Of a DNA stretch of 6,388 bases, positions 1 to 5,556 are shown in pieces. The stretch is from Chloroflexota bacterium (GTDB lineage: Bacteria; Chloroflexota; Anaerolineae; 4572-78; J111), in the NCBI GenBank assembly GCA_003695455.1, contig RFJF01000123.1, forward strand, positions 1 to 6,388, read 5' to 3'. The number at the start of each line of letters is the position of its first letter. Within the stretch, counting starts at the first letter, position 1. Under the pieces are notes generated by a model that had not been told where the DNA came from, did not search any database, and worked only from the letters and a program-made list of their open reading frames with translations. The position numbers and the translations under genes are program-made.

Positions 1-177
1 CAGGATGACGATGTGCTTGTGCATGTCGATTTCGCGAATGGCGGCGCGGACGGTCAGCGGTGGTTCAAGAAACTTCCTCAGCACCAGATAGTCGCCGTTT
101 CGTTCAATACGCGAGACGTTATCCATCAGTTTCTTGCGTTCGCCGTTTTCCTCCAGATACACGATGGCTTCACACAT
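1..177 (-). CDS. CooT-family small nickel-binding protein (3' end cut by window)
   Basis: The 59 visible residues begin MCEAIVYLEENGERKKLMD and end at the window edge with no stop yet. The Met-Cys start, the short beta-rich sequence with a conserved pattern of acidic and hydrophobic residues, and a usual family length of about 60 to 66 residues fit the CooT family, so the gene is probably nearly complete. CooT proteins are small SH3-like dimers. The Rhodospirillum protein binds nickel, with Cys2 as a key ligand, and helps mature Ni-dependent carbon monoxide dehydrogenase. Many homologues lie away from such enzymes and their role is unknown. Cys2 is present here. A strong ribosome-binding site (GGAGGTG, 185-191) lies 7 bases before the ATG. 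The glutaredoxin-like gene ends 32 bases upstream, so co-transcription is likely. Family assignment is fairly sure; a nickel role in this organism is inference. Confidence 0.8.
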   Translation of the reverse strand, partial: MCEAIVYLEENGERKKLMDNVSRIERNGDYLVLRKFLEPPLTVRAAIREIDMHKHIVIL

Positions 178-209
178 TTTTCTTCACCTCCGCTGTTGTT
201 GCGGTGTTT

Positions 210-491
210 TTAGCCCCCTTGTCTGAAAATGGCTTGCGCGGCAGATTCATCTATCTGACAGGTGGGTTGGACCAGCAGGTCAAAAGGGTTGATGCTTTTC
301 TCGTTGACCAGAATGCCGGGTGAAGCTTTGAGATTGTATTGGGCGGCCAACTCCCGCCCGCGGGTCGATTCCAGGTCGATACGGGTAAACGGAATGTGGT
401 GCGTTTCCAGGTATTCAAGCACTTTCCGGCTGCGGCGGCAACCTGTTGCGGGCAGGATGATAATTTCCGGCGGCGGCAGGCCATTCGACAT
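210..491 (-). CDS. Monothiol glutaredoxin/thioredoxin-fold protein (CxxS)
   Basis: This is a 93-residue cytoplasmic protein with no signal peptide. It has a glutaredoxin-like layout: a first beta strand (EIIILPATG, about 9-17), the active site C18-R-R-S21 at the head of a helix, a second strand (FTRIDLES), and a loop with the expected cis-proline (S57-P58-G) followed by ILVNEKSI. CxxS is the monothiol form, so it probably acts on glutathionylated or low-molecular-weight-thiol mixed disulfides, or in metal-cluster handling, rather than as a dithiol reductase. A second cysteine, C78, could be a resolving residue. Start choice: a TTG codon lies in frame one codon upstream, but the AAGGAG site (499-504) sits 7 bases from the ATG and only 4 from the TTG, so ATG is preferred. 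A GC-rich hairpin lies just upstream of the site. The substrate is unknown. Confidence 0.8.
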   Translation of the reverse strand: MSNGLPPPEIIILPATGCRRSRKVLEYLETHHIPFTRIDLESTRGRELAAQYNLKASPGILVNEKSINPFDLLVQPTCQIDESAAQAIFRQGG

Positions 492-507
492 CAAGGCGCT
501 CCTTTCA

Positions 508-551
508 GCGCGCCGCGAGCCGTTGGCGCATTGTCTCCAGCCACGGCGCGC
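508..551 (-). other. GC-rich hairpin just upstream of the glutaredoxin-like gene
   Basis: The arms 508-515 and 544-551 are exact inverted repeats (GCGCGCCG), and one G-T wobble extends the pairing to about 10 bp. The loop is about 24 bases. In the direction of transcription the stem begins 7 bases after the YlbF stop and ends 3 bases before the AAGGAG site of the next gene. No T-run follows, so it is not an ordinary intrinsic terminator. It could be an RNA-stability or translation-control element. GC-rich sequence makes chance pairing possible. Confidence 0.4.
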
Positions 552-557
552 AGGATG

Positions 558-917
558 TTACGATGTTGCCAGGGTCACAAAATCGATGCCCAGAGCCTGG
601 TTGAACTGCAATCCAACCACAATGAAATACTCCTTGACCTCATTTAAGGCGTTATCCCGGTCGGCAATAAGTTGGTTTTCTTGAACCTGGCTTCGGAGGG
701 CGTAAAACTCATTTAATTCGTGAGGCGTTAACCGTTCGCCAGCGCGTTGCCGGTCGCCCAGTTCCTGGTATAAAGTTCTGAATCGCTCATCCAGGTCTCT
801 AACGCTGGGGTCGGCGTCAAGACGGGCCTGGGCTTCAAGGTAACGCTGCACAGCTTTATGCTGGCGCAAGCTGCGGCCAAAAATCCGGGCGGCCTGTTCG
901 AGTTCTTGAGATAACAT
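558..917 (-). CDS. YlbF/YmcA-family protein (second of a tandem pair)
   Basis: This is a 119-residue, almost entirely helical protein. It shows the Com_YlbF pattern: an N-terminal helix (ELEQAARIFGRSLRQH), a Y-x-x-A-x-x-x-L-x-x-D segment around 26-36, a charged central helix with L-Y-Q-E-L, and a C-terminal helical pair ending in LQFNQALGIDF. In Bacillus, YlbF and YmcA form a complex with YaaT that carries Fe-S clusters and alters RNase Y-dependent RNA processing, competence and biofilm formation. No YaaT gene is visible here, and this copy has no cysteine, so it cannot by itself ligate a cluster through cysteines. The open frame runs to 959, but GGAGG lies 7 to 8 bases before the ATG at 917, and the extra N-terminal residues overlap the preceding gene. 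That gene ends 4 bases upstream and its last codons contain this ribosome-binding site, which suggests translational coupling. Confidence 0.82.
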   Translation of the reverse strand: MLSQELEQAARIFGRSLRQHKAVQRYLEAQARLDADPSVRDLDERFRTLYQELGDRQRAGERLTPHELNEFYALRSQVQENQLIADRDNALNEVKEYFIVVGLQFNQALGIDFVTLATS

Positions 918-921
918 AAGC

Positions 922-1308
922 TTATCCTCCACAGCAGCTACGCTTTGCATTGAGGGCAAATTCGACGCCCGCGGCCTCGCTGATGACGGCGTCCACCGCC
1001 TGAAACAAGACCCGTAATTCCTGTTCGGCGCGATGGTAGGCTATTATCGAAGGGGTCTGGTTTAGCGCGGCAACCAGTTCATTGAGCCGGGCCTGGTCTT
1101 TGTCGCTCCAGGAAAAATAAAGCTGGCTTTGTAAAGTACGGGCCTCCTGTAACAGGTTTTGGGCATCCGTATCGGCTTCCAGATTGCGATAGGCGTTGAC
1201 CAACGCAACAAACGCCGGTTGGCTCTTGAGCTGTCCGGCCAGCCGGAGCAGCGCCTCATCCACAGACTGGGTATCCATCCCTGTAGTTTCGGTCGTTGCA
1301 TCAAGCAT
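922..1308 (-). CDS. YlbF/YmcA-family protein with C-terminal CCGG tail (first of a tandem pair)
   Basis: This 128-residue protein has a short polar N-terminus followed by the helical YlbF-family core: ALLRLAGQLKSQPAF, then Y40-R-N-L-E-A-D, then LQEARTLQSQL, then a helix from about 71-82 and a last helical pair with YHRAEQELRVLFQAVDAVI. It ends in AKRSCCGG. The paired cysteines (C125, C126) at the extreme C-terminus recall the Cys-containing tails of YlbF-type proteins that share Fe-S clusters in the Bacillus YlbF-YmcA-YaaT complex, although the spacing here is not one I can match exactly. The open frame extends to 1416, but AAGGAG lies 6 bases before the ATG at 1308, and the added residues look non-coding. 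A 104-base spacer separates it from the 48-residue gene upstream; no convincing promoter is seen there. The next YlbF gene follows after 4 bases, consistent with a heteromeric pair. Confidence 0.82.
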   Translation of the reverse strand: MLDATTETTGMDTQSVDEALLRLAGQLKSQPAFVALVNAYRNLEADTDAQNLLQEARTLQSQLYFSWSDKDQARLNELVAALNQTPSIIAYHRAEQELRVLFQAVDAVISEAAGVEFALNAKRSCCGG

Positions 1309-1412
1309 ACCAATCTCCTTTTTCAATTGCAAATTTGTTACCGTGATTGTTTTTTGAATAGATTGCCTTTGACTTGCGTCAGACCCGCACCGGGCACGTC
1401 GATGATGACCTT

Positions 1413-1559
1413 TCACCCGCCTTCCAGCAAGTCGCGTGCGTATCCTTTGACGTGTTTTTGCAAAAACTCCAACGCCCCGTCCGGGTCCTTGTCAATCAAA
1501 ATACGGTACAGTTCGACAATTTCATCGTCATCCAGGGGAATTGAGAGCATCTTTTTCAT
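1413..1559 (-). CDS. Small acidic protein of unknown function, 48 residues
   Basis: This short open frame begins MKKMLSIPLDDDEIVELYRI and ends ARDLLEGG. I do not recognise a named family. What can be seen is a short strand-like start (MLSIPL), an acidic turn (DDDE), then an amphipathic helix (EIVELYRILIDKDPDGALEFLQKHVKGYARDLL) with regular hydrophobic spacing, and no membrane segment or cysteine. Codon and amino-acid use look like a real gene rather than a shadow. It fills an otherwise empty interval between the redox gene (14 bases upstream) and the YlbF pair. The ribosome-binding site is modest: AAAGG about 10 bases before the first ATG. A second in-frame ATG three codons later is possible. 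It may be a small regulator or a protein-interaction partner; that is speculation. Confidence 0.7.
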   Translation of the reverse strand: MKKMLSIPLDDDEIVELYRILIDKDPDGALEFLQKHVKGYARDLLEGG

Positions 1560-1573
1560 AGGACTTCAACCTT

Positions 1574-2845
1574 TCAGTGAGGCGGGCGCATTACCCGCAA
1601 GGCAGGCTTAAAACTAAACAACATCAGCAAGGTGATAATTACCGCCGACGTGAGACACCAGATGCACACCGCGCCAATGACAAACGGCTCCAGATAGGTC
1701 AGGTACAACGAAAACAGCGTCCCGAACAAAGCCATTCCAAAGATGGCTAACGACACGTAACCAGCCAGCCGGCCGGAGCCAAAGCGCCCCCACACCCATG
1801 CGGCCAGGATGGCCGCATAGCCCAGCACGCCCAACACGCCCACCGGCAGGATGCCAAACAATTTGGCGTAAGGGCTGGCCTGTACCGCGTTGCAATCACC
1901 CACCGGGCCGCACACTGCCGCCACGGCCTGCGTTTCCACGTAAGCCAGATACACGGCCACGCCCAACCCGATGATTGCCAGCACCGGAATGACTGCATCA
2001 AACCATGCCGCGGCTGGATAAGCAGCTGTGTTATCAAAACCCCGTACGGTGATAACGCCCACATAAGCCAACGCCACTACCATACCTGCCATAATGCCGA
2101 TAGCCAGTCCAAAACCATTGGGCCGCGGAGACACCATTGAGGGAGCAACTGTTGGCGATTCTTCTGGCACATCGGTTGTTAAACGAGCCATCATCGCCGC
2201 CGGGGTGGCGGATTTTTCCGGCGGTTCTTCTTCGGCGCAGGGGGTAGCCGGTGAACAACTGGCTACTGCTACCGGGTCTATCGCCGGCGTGAGGGTTGGC
2301 ATAGGCGTAGCTGTCGGTGGCGATTGGCTCAGGCCTGGCAGGTTGGGATAATCCACCCCACCGGTAGCCAGATACTGTTCGATCAAGCCGGGTAACTCGT
2401 CTGGTATCTGGGCGGAACCAATGAGCGCTTTATCGCCAATAACCAAAAACGGCACGCCTAGTTGGTCAGGCGAAAACCCCATGGCAGCCCCTACCTGTAC
2501 CAGTTGGTTCCACGCTTCTTCACTATTCACTTCAATCAAACGAATCTGTAATCGGTCGCCATATTTTTGCTCCAGCGGCGGCAGTACTTCATCAAGCACA
2601 TAATGGCAGTGGGGACAGGTTGCCATCCAAAACAGCACCGCGTGGACTACAGCCTCTCCCTTTTCAGTGGCTGCGGCCTCGGCAGGGGTGGGAGTCGCCG
2701 GCGGGATAATTTCTTCGTCGCAAATATGGCAGGCTTTGATGGTGGGAGTGGGCCGCGGGGTAGCCGTCGCCGCGGGTGATGAGCCGGGCGTAAACGCAAA
2801 CCATAATCCGGCCAATGTTCCCAGAAAAAGAAGGGACAAACGCAT
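1574..2845 (-). CDS. Exported/membrane thioredoxin-VKOR fusion (disulfide-forming redox protein)
   Basis: This 423-residue protein probably oxidises thiols outside the membrane and passes the electrons to quinone. Residues 1-24 are a signal peptide or anchor. A Thr/Pro/Ala linker holds C39-H-I-C42. The thioredoxin-fold domain (about 65-162) has W73, the active site C77-P-H-C80 and cis-Pro in G130-V-P132. A second Thr/Pro-rich linker (about 175-240) holds C197 and C203. A transmembrane helix (244-266) leads to a four-helix VKOR core (281-303, 329-352, 361-385, 386-411) with loop cysteines C312 and C318, conserved S324 and the catalytic C394-I-W-C397. All ten cysteines fall in five pairs. Known bacterial fusions, such as that of Synechococcus, usually place VKOR first and thioredoxin last; here the order is reversed. 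The frame is open to 3034, but AAGGAG precedes the ATG at 2845 by 9 bases, and the upstream residues overlap ccdA. The gap to ccdA is 28 bases. Confidence 0.9.
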   Translation of the reverse strand: MRLSLLFLGTLAGLWFAFTPGSSPAATATPRPTPTIKACHICDEEIIPPATPTPAEAAATEKGEAVVHAVLFWMATCPHCHYVLDEVLPPLEQKYGDRLQIRLIEVNSEEAWNQLVQVGAAMGFSPDQLGVPFLVIGDKALIGSAQIPDELPGLIEQYLATGGVDYPNLPGLSQSPPTATPMPTLTPAIDPVAVASCSPATPCAEEEPPEKSATPAAMMARLTTDVPEESPTVAPSMVSPRPNGFGLAIGIMAGMVVALAYVGVITVRGFDNTAAYPAAAWFDAVIPVLAIIGLGVAVYLAYVETQAVAAVCGPVGDCNAVQASPYAKLFGILPVGVLGVLGYAAILAAWVWGRFGSGRLAGYVSLAIFGMALFGTLFSLYLTYLEPFVIGAVCIWCLTSAVIITLLMLFSFKPALRVMRPPH

Positions 2846-2873
2846 TTTGTTAAACTCCTTTCGATGTCTCAAT

Positions 2874-3560
2874 TCAGGCAATCCACAAAAAATACAAACC
2901 AACCCCCACAATGATAACACCGCTGGCTTTTTCGATAATGGGCGACCAGCGGCCAAAGGCTTGCAATTGCTTGACCACGCCGGTAAATGTACCGGCCAGC
3001 ACCACCGGCACTCCTCGCCCCAGGGCGTACACAAACAGCAGCGCCGCGCCGTAAAGCAGGGCCTCTTGTTGGGCCATCACATACGTGAGAATGGCAGCCA
3101 GTACCGGCGTGGCGCACTGCGAGGCCACCAGCCCGGAAATCAACCCCAGCGCCAGCGCGCCGGGAACGCCTTTCAGCGATATTTTCCCGCGCAGGCGGTT
3201 CAGGCCGGTCAGTTGCGGCAGGCTGATGGCCCCCCAAATGTGCAGACCAATCACCAGACAAACCGCGGCCACCACGTAATACCATACCCGCGACGTGCCG
3301 CCAATCAAGCCGCCCACCAAGGCAGCCACCACGCCCAGCAGCATAAAGGTGATAGCCAGCCCCACGGCAAAGGCCAGCGACAGCGTAAAACTACGGCCAC
3401 GGGACAGATGGGCGGAGCCGCCCACATACCCTACTACCAGCGGAATCATCGCCACATTGCAAGGGCCAATACTGGTGACAATGCCCCCCAAAAAAACCAG
3501 TAGATATGCCAGCAACGAACCGGCTTGCAACAAGGTCGGGTCGAGCGAATCAAATGGCAT
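2874..3560 (-). CDS. ccdA: CcdA-type transmembrane thiol electron carrier
   Basis: This is a 228-residue polytopic protein with about six hydrophobic segments (roughly 13-32, 36-50, 57-84, 93-113, 133-162, 168-195, with a last one at 210-227). CcdA proteins carry electrons from cytoplasmic thioredoxin across the membrane to exported thiol proteins, for example for cytochrome c maturation or disulfide repair. The two conserved intramembrane cysteines are visible in symmetric positions: G32-P-C34-N-V in the first repeat and S148-Q-C149-A-T-P in the second. The proline usually found three residues after the first Cys is alanine, and the residue before the second Cys is Gln rather than Pro, so it is a divergent member. 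The start is set by a GGGGAG site 7 bases before the ATG at 3560; the frame is open to 3605 but that part overlaps the thioredoxin gene, which ends 4 bases upstream. Its partner is most likely that thioredoxin. Confidence 0.9.
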   Translation of the reverse strand: MPFDSLDPTLLQAGSLLAYLLVFLGGIVTSIGPCNVAMIPLVVGYVGGSAHLSRGRSFTLSLAFAVGLAITFMLLGVVAALVGGLIGGTSRVWYYVVAAVCLVIGLHIWGAISLPQLTGLNRLRGKISLKGVPGALALGLISGLVASQCATPVLAAILTYVMAQQEALLYGAALLFVYALGRGVPVVLAGTFTGVVKQLQAFGRWSPIIEKASGVIIVGVGLYFLWIA

Positions 3561-3564
3561 AGGC

Positions 3565-4134
3565 CTACTCCCCGCTAATCTGTTGCAACTGGTTACGGAA
3601 GGCATCTGGCTCCATCAAACCGATAACCCCCTGACCGTGTCCGTCAGCGTCGATAAAAATCATGGTTGGGATAGCCCGGATACCGGCCCGGCGCAGCAAG
3701 TTCTGATTTTGATGGTCGTACACGTTCACATCGACCAGGGCCACCGTATCGGCAAAGTCCGGGTAAACCTGCTCAACCACCGCTATCATTTTGACACACT
3801 GCACGCAATCGTTGGAATGGAAGAAGGCCAAAACAGGGCGACCTGCCGCCAAATGTTGATCCAGTTGGGCTTCCGGCGCTACATTGGCGACAGGTGTAAC
3901 CTTTTTGGGCTCGTTGGTCACGGCATCCAGGAAGATGTTTGGCGTAGCATCGGCCACTTCGGTGGCAGTTTTGATGGAGACAGCAGACCCTGCTTCGGAG
4001 GGAACAGACGCCCGGTAGGCCTTGACCGTCAAAATAAGCCCTACCAAAATCAGGACGATGCCCGGCAAGGCCATTTGCCAAAGTTTTGTGCGAGGGCGTT
4101 TTGCTCCGGCGGAAGGGTGTTTTTTTGATGGCAT
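3565..4134 (-). CDS. Membrane-anchored thioredoxin-like protein (CVQC)
   Basis: This is a 189-residue protein. A basic N-terminus (MPSKKHPSAGAKRPRTK) and one hydrophobic helix (about 20-39) anchor it with the rest outside the membrane. A low-complexity spacer (about 41-85) leads to a thioredoxin domain (about 86-186) with the strand VLAFFHS, the active site C110-V-Q-C113, V-D-V-N-V, and the cis-proline turn A154-I-P156-T-M-I-F followed by D-A-D-G. The dithiol site fits a reductase or oxidase; CVQC lacks the usual WC and the proline inside CxxC. Because ccdA follows after 4 bases, with its ribosome-binding site inside this gene's last codons, this is probably the exported acceptor of electrons from CcdA, comparable to ResA/CcsX-type proteins. 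A strong GGAGG site lies 8 to 9 bases before the ATG. Whether the target is apocytochrome c or another thiol is not visible. Confidence 0.87.
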   Translation of the reverse strand: MPSKKHPSAGAKRPRTKLWQMALPGIVLILVGLILTVKAYRASVPSEAGSAVSIKTATEVADATPNIFLDAVTNEPKKVTPVANVAPEAQLDQHLAAGRPVLAFFHSNDCVQCVKMIAVVEQVYPDFADTVALVDVNVYDHQNQNLLRRAGIRAIPTMIFIDADGHGQGVIGLMEPDAFRNQLQQISGE

Positions 4135-4224
4135 TCAGTATATCCTCCAGATTATCAATATGCCGGTAAATTTGGACCAGCCGCACGCTGATTGCGCGCC
4201 TTTGTTTTTTGCACCCCGGTCAGA

Positions 4225-5517
4225 TTACCGGTACCAATCTTGCCGGGTCAGCGGCAAACGGCTATTACCGTGGTCTGGCCTGGACAGCAAGGTCTGGTAA
4301 ACGTTCAAAGGCCCCGTGCTGAAGCCGTGCGCCGAGCCAGACATAAAGAGCCGCCACACGCGGTAGGTTGGTTCATCCACCACCTGCCGCACCGCTTTGT
4401 AGTTGGTTTCCAAACGGCGTACCCAATGGCGCAGGGTCAGGGCGTAATGCTCGCGCAGACTCTCTACATCGCGCACTTCAAAGCCGGCCTCTTCGGCGTG
4501 ACGAAGGGTGACGTGGATGGGAACCAGTTCACCATCGGGAAAGACGTAACGGTCGGTAAAGGTGGGGCCTTTAGGGCGGGGATCGGTGGCTCGGCGGGCG
4601 ATGCCGTGGTTCAGAAAAACGCCACCGGGTCGCAGCAGTTGCCACGCCTGCTTAAAGTAAACCGGCAACAAGGCCTCGCCCACGTGTTCAAACATGCCCA
4701 CGCTGACCAGTTTGTCAAAAGGCTCAGCGCCATCCAATTCCCGGTAGTCCCGTTCTTCCACCCGACAACGGTCGCTCAGCCCGGCCCGTTTTATCGCTTC
4801 GGTGGCCCACTCCACCTGGGGACGGCTCAAGGTGATACCCAGGGCCTCTACACCGTAATGTTTGGCGGCATGGATGACCAATCCGCCCCAACCACAACCG
4901 ATGTCGAGCAGGCGGTCGCCGGGGCGCAAGCGCAGTTTCCGGCAGATGTAGTCCAGCTTGCGTTCCTGGGCCGTGTCCAGGTCTTCGTCCGGCTGGCTAA
5001 AATAGGCGCAAGAGTAGACCATCCGCTTATCGAGCCAGAGCGCGTAAAAATCGTTGGACACATTGTAGTGGTAGGTTACAGCCTGTCGATCGCGATGGAT
5101 ACTATGCGCATCTCCGTTCAGAACGGCAGCCTGCCGCCTGTCTTCGGTTTGCGGCCTGTCTTTGGGCAGGTGAAGCAAATCCCACCCCATCCGCAGACGA
5201 GTAGCCAGATTCAGGTCCAGGCTGGCAAGGTAGTCAACCACGGGAAAGATACTTTCGATGTCGCCTTCGATGTCGAAATCGTCATAAATATAACTTTCTC
5301 CCGCCGACAGGCCGGTGGTGTCGTGAAACATTCGCCGCAGCGCGCCGGGGTGATTAAGTATCAGCGTTACGCGAGGGTCGCCGGTTTCGGCGGGCCAACA
5401 GGTTCCGTCCCACAATCGTACAGCAAAATTGCGCGGGTGGTAATCGCCCAGTAAATTTTGGAGAAAGGTTAGAGAATGGGCTGCGGTTGAATCGATGGTT
5501 GTTTCATCAGTTTTCAT
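4225..5517 (-). CDS. cfa: Cyclopropane-fatty-acyl-phospholipid synthase family methyltransferase
   Basis: This 430-residue enzyme is close to the usual family length of about 380 to 430. It transfers a methylene group from S-adenosylmethionine to the double bond of unsaturated acyl chains in membrane phospholipids. An N-terminal lipid-binding domain (about 20-145) contains the family pattern DIEGDIESIF. The signature H150-Y-N-V-S-N-D-F-Y opens the catalytic domain. SAM motif I is L203-L-D-I-G-C-G-W-G-G. The residues that bind bicarbonate in the Escherichia coli enzyme have counterparts here: C170 in YSCAY, E277 in FEHVG, H304 and I306 in NHGIAR, and Y358 in HYALTLRHW. YVFPDG (324-329) is also conserved. 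All key residues are present, so it should be active. The frame is open to 5604, but AAGGAG (5528-5533) lies 10 bases before the ATG at 5517. Its leader is unusual. Ninety bases separate it from the thioredoxin gene downstream. Confidence 0.93.
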   Translation of the reverse strand: MKTDETTIDSTAAHSLTFLQNLLGDYHPRNFAVRLWDGTCWPAETGDPRVTLILNHPGALRRMFHDTTGLSAGESYIYDDFDIEGDIESIFPVVDYLASLDLNLATRLRMGWDLLHLPKDRPQTEDRRQAAVLNGDAHSIHRDRQAVTYHYNVSNDFYALWLDKRMVYSCAYFSQPDEDLDTAQERKLDYICRKLRLRPGDRLLDIGCGWGGLVIHAAKHYGVEALGITLSRPQVEWATEAIKRAGLSDRCRVEERDYRELDGAEPFDKLVSVGMFEHVGEALLPVYFKQAWQLLRPGGVFLNHGIARRATDPRPKGPTFTDRYVFPDGELVPIHVTLRHAEEAGFEVRDVESLREHYALTLRHWVRRLETNYKAVRQVVDEPTYRVWRLFMSGSAHGFSTGPLNVYQTLLSRPDHGNSRLPLTRQDWYR

Positions 5518-5556
5518 TTTTGATACGCTCCTTACATCTGATATATGCTCCTTATA
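5515..5556 (-). promoter_or_regulatory. cfa leader: Duplicated ribosome-binding region with an ATG-TAA start-stop element
   Basis: Reading the minus strand, two AAGGAG sites (5548-5553, then 5528-5533) are each followed after exactly 10 bases by an ATG. The first ATG (5535-5537) is followed at once by TAA (5532-5534), whose last two bases begin the second AAGGAG. The second ATG (5515-5517) starts the CFA synthase. The two units are about 20 bases apart and share roughly 16 of 22 positions, which suggests a tandem duplication. If used, the first site would initiate and terminate on a minimal start-stop codon pair directly over the true ribosome-binding site, which could tune translation of the synthase. 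The sequence is directly visible; the function is inference. Confidence 0.5.

Noticed and set aside
1309..1416. A 36-residue N-terminal extension of the first YlbF-family protein
   Set aside because: The extension is basic and unlike the family; the ATG at 1308 has a strong ribosome-binding site. A promoter in this spacer was sought, but only poor hexamer matches were found.
2603..2617. A CxxCH heme-attachment motif (CPHCH) in the Trx-VKOR protein
   Set aside because: It sits at the exact place of a thioredoxin active site, after the W-M-A-T strand end and with the cis-proline downstream, so the dithiol reading is far better than heme binding.
2846..3034. A 63-residue N-terminal extension of the Trx-VKOR protein
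   Set aside because: It would overlap ccdA almost fully; the ATG at 2845 has a good AAGGAG site and is followed by a proper signal sequence.
2667..4128. Two plus-strand open frames of about 277 codons opposite the ccdA and thioredoxin genes
   Set aside because: They are rich in Arg, Gln, His and Pro as expected of antisense readings of GC-rich membrane-protein genes, and match no domain.
4216..4231. A small stem (CCGGT/ACCGG) at the end of the CFA synthase gene as a terminator
   Set aside because: Only 5 base pairs, overlapping the stop codon, and on the minus strand it is followed by an A-run rather than a T-run.
4192..5454. A long plus-strand open frame (420 codons) opposite the CFA synthase gene
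   Set aside because: It mirrors the CFA synthase gene, whose every catalytic motif is intact on the minus strand; the plus-strand translation shows no recognisable domain and no ribosome-binding site.
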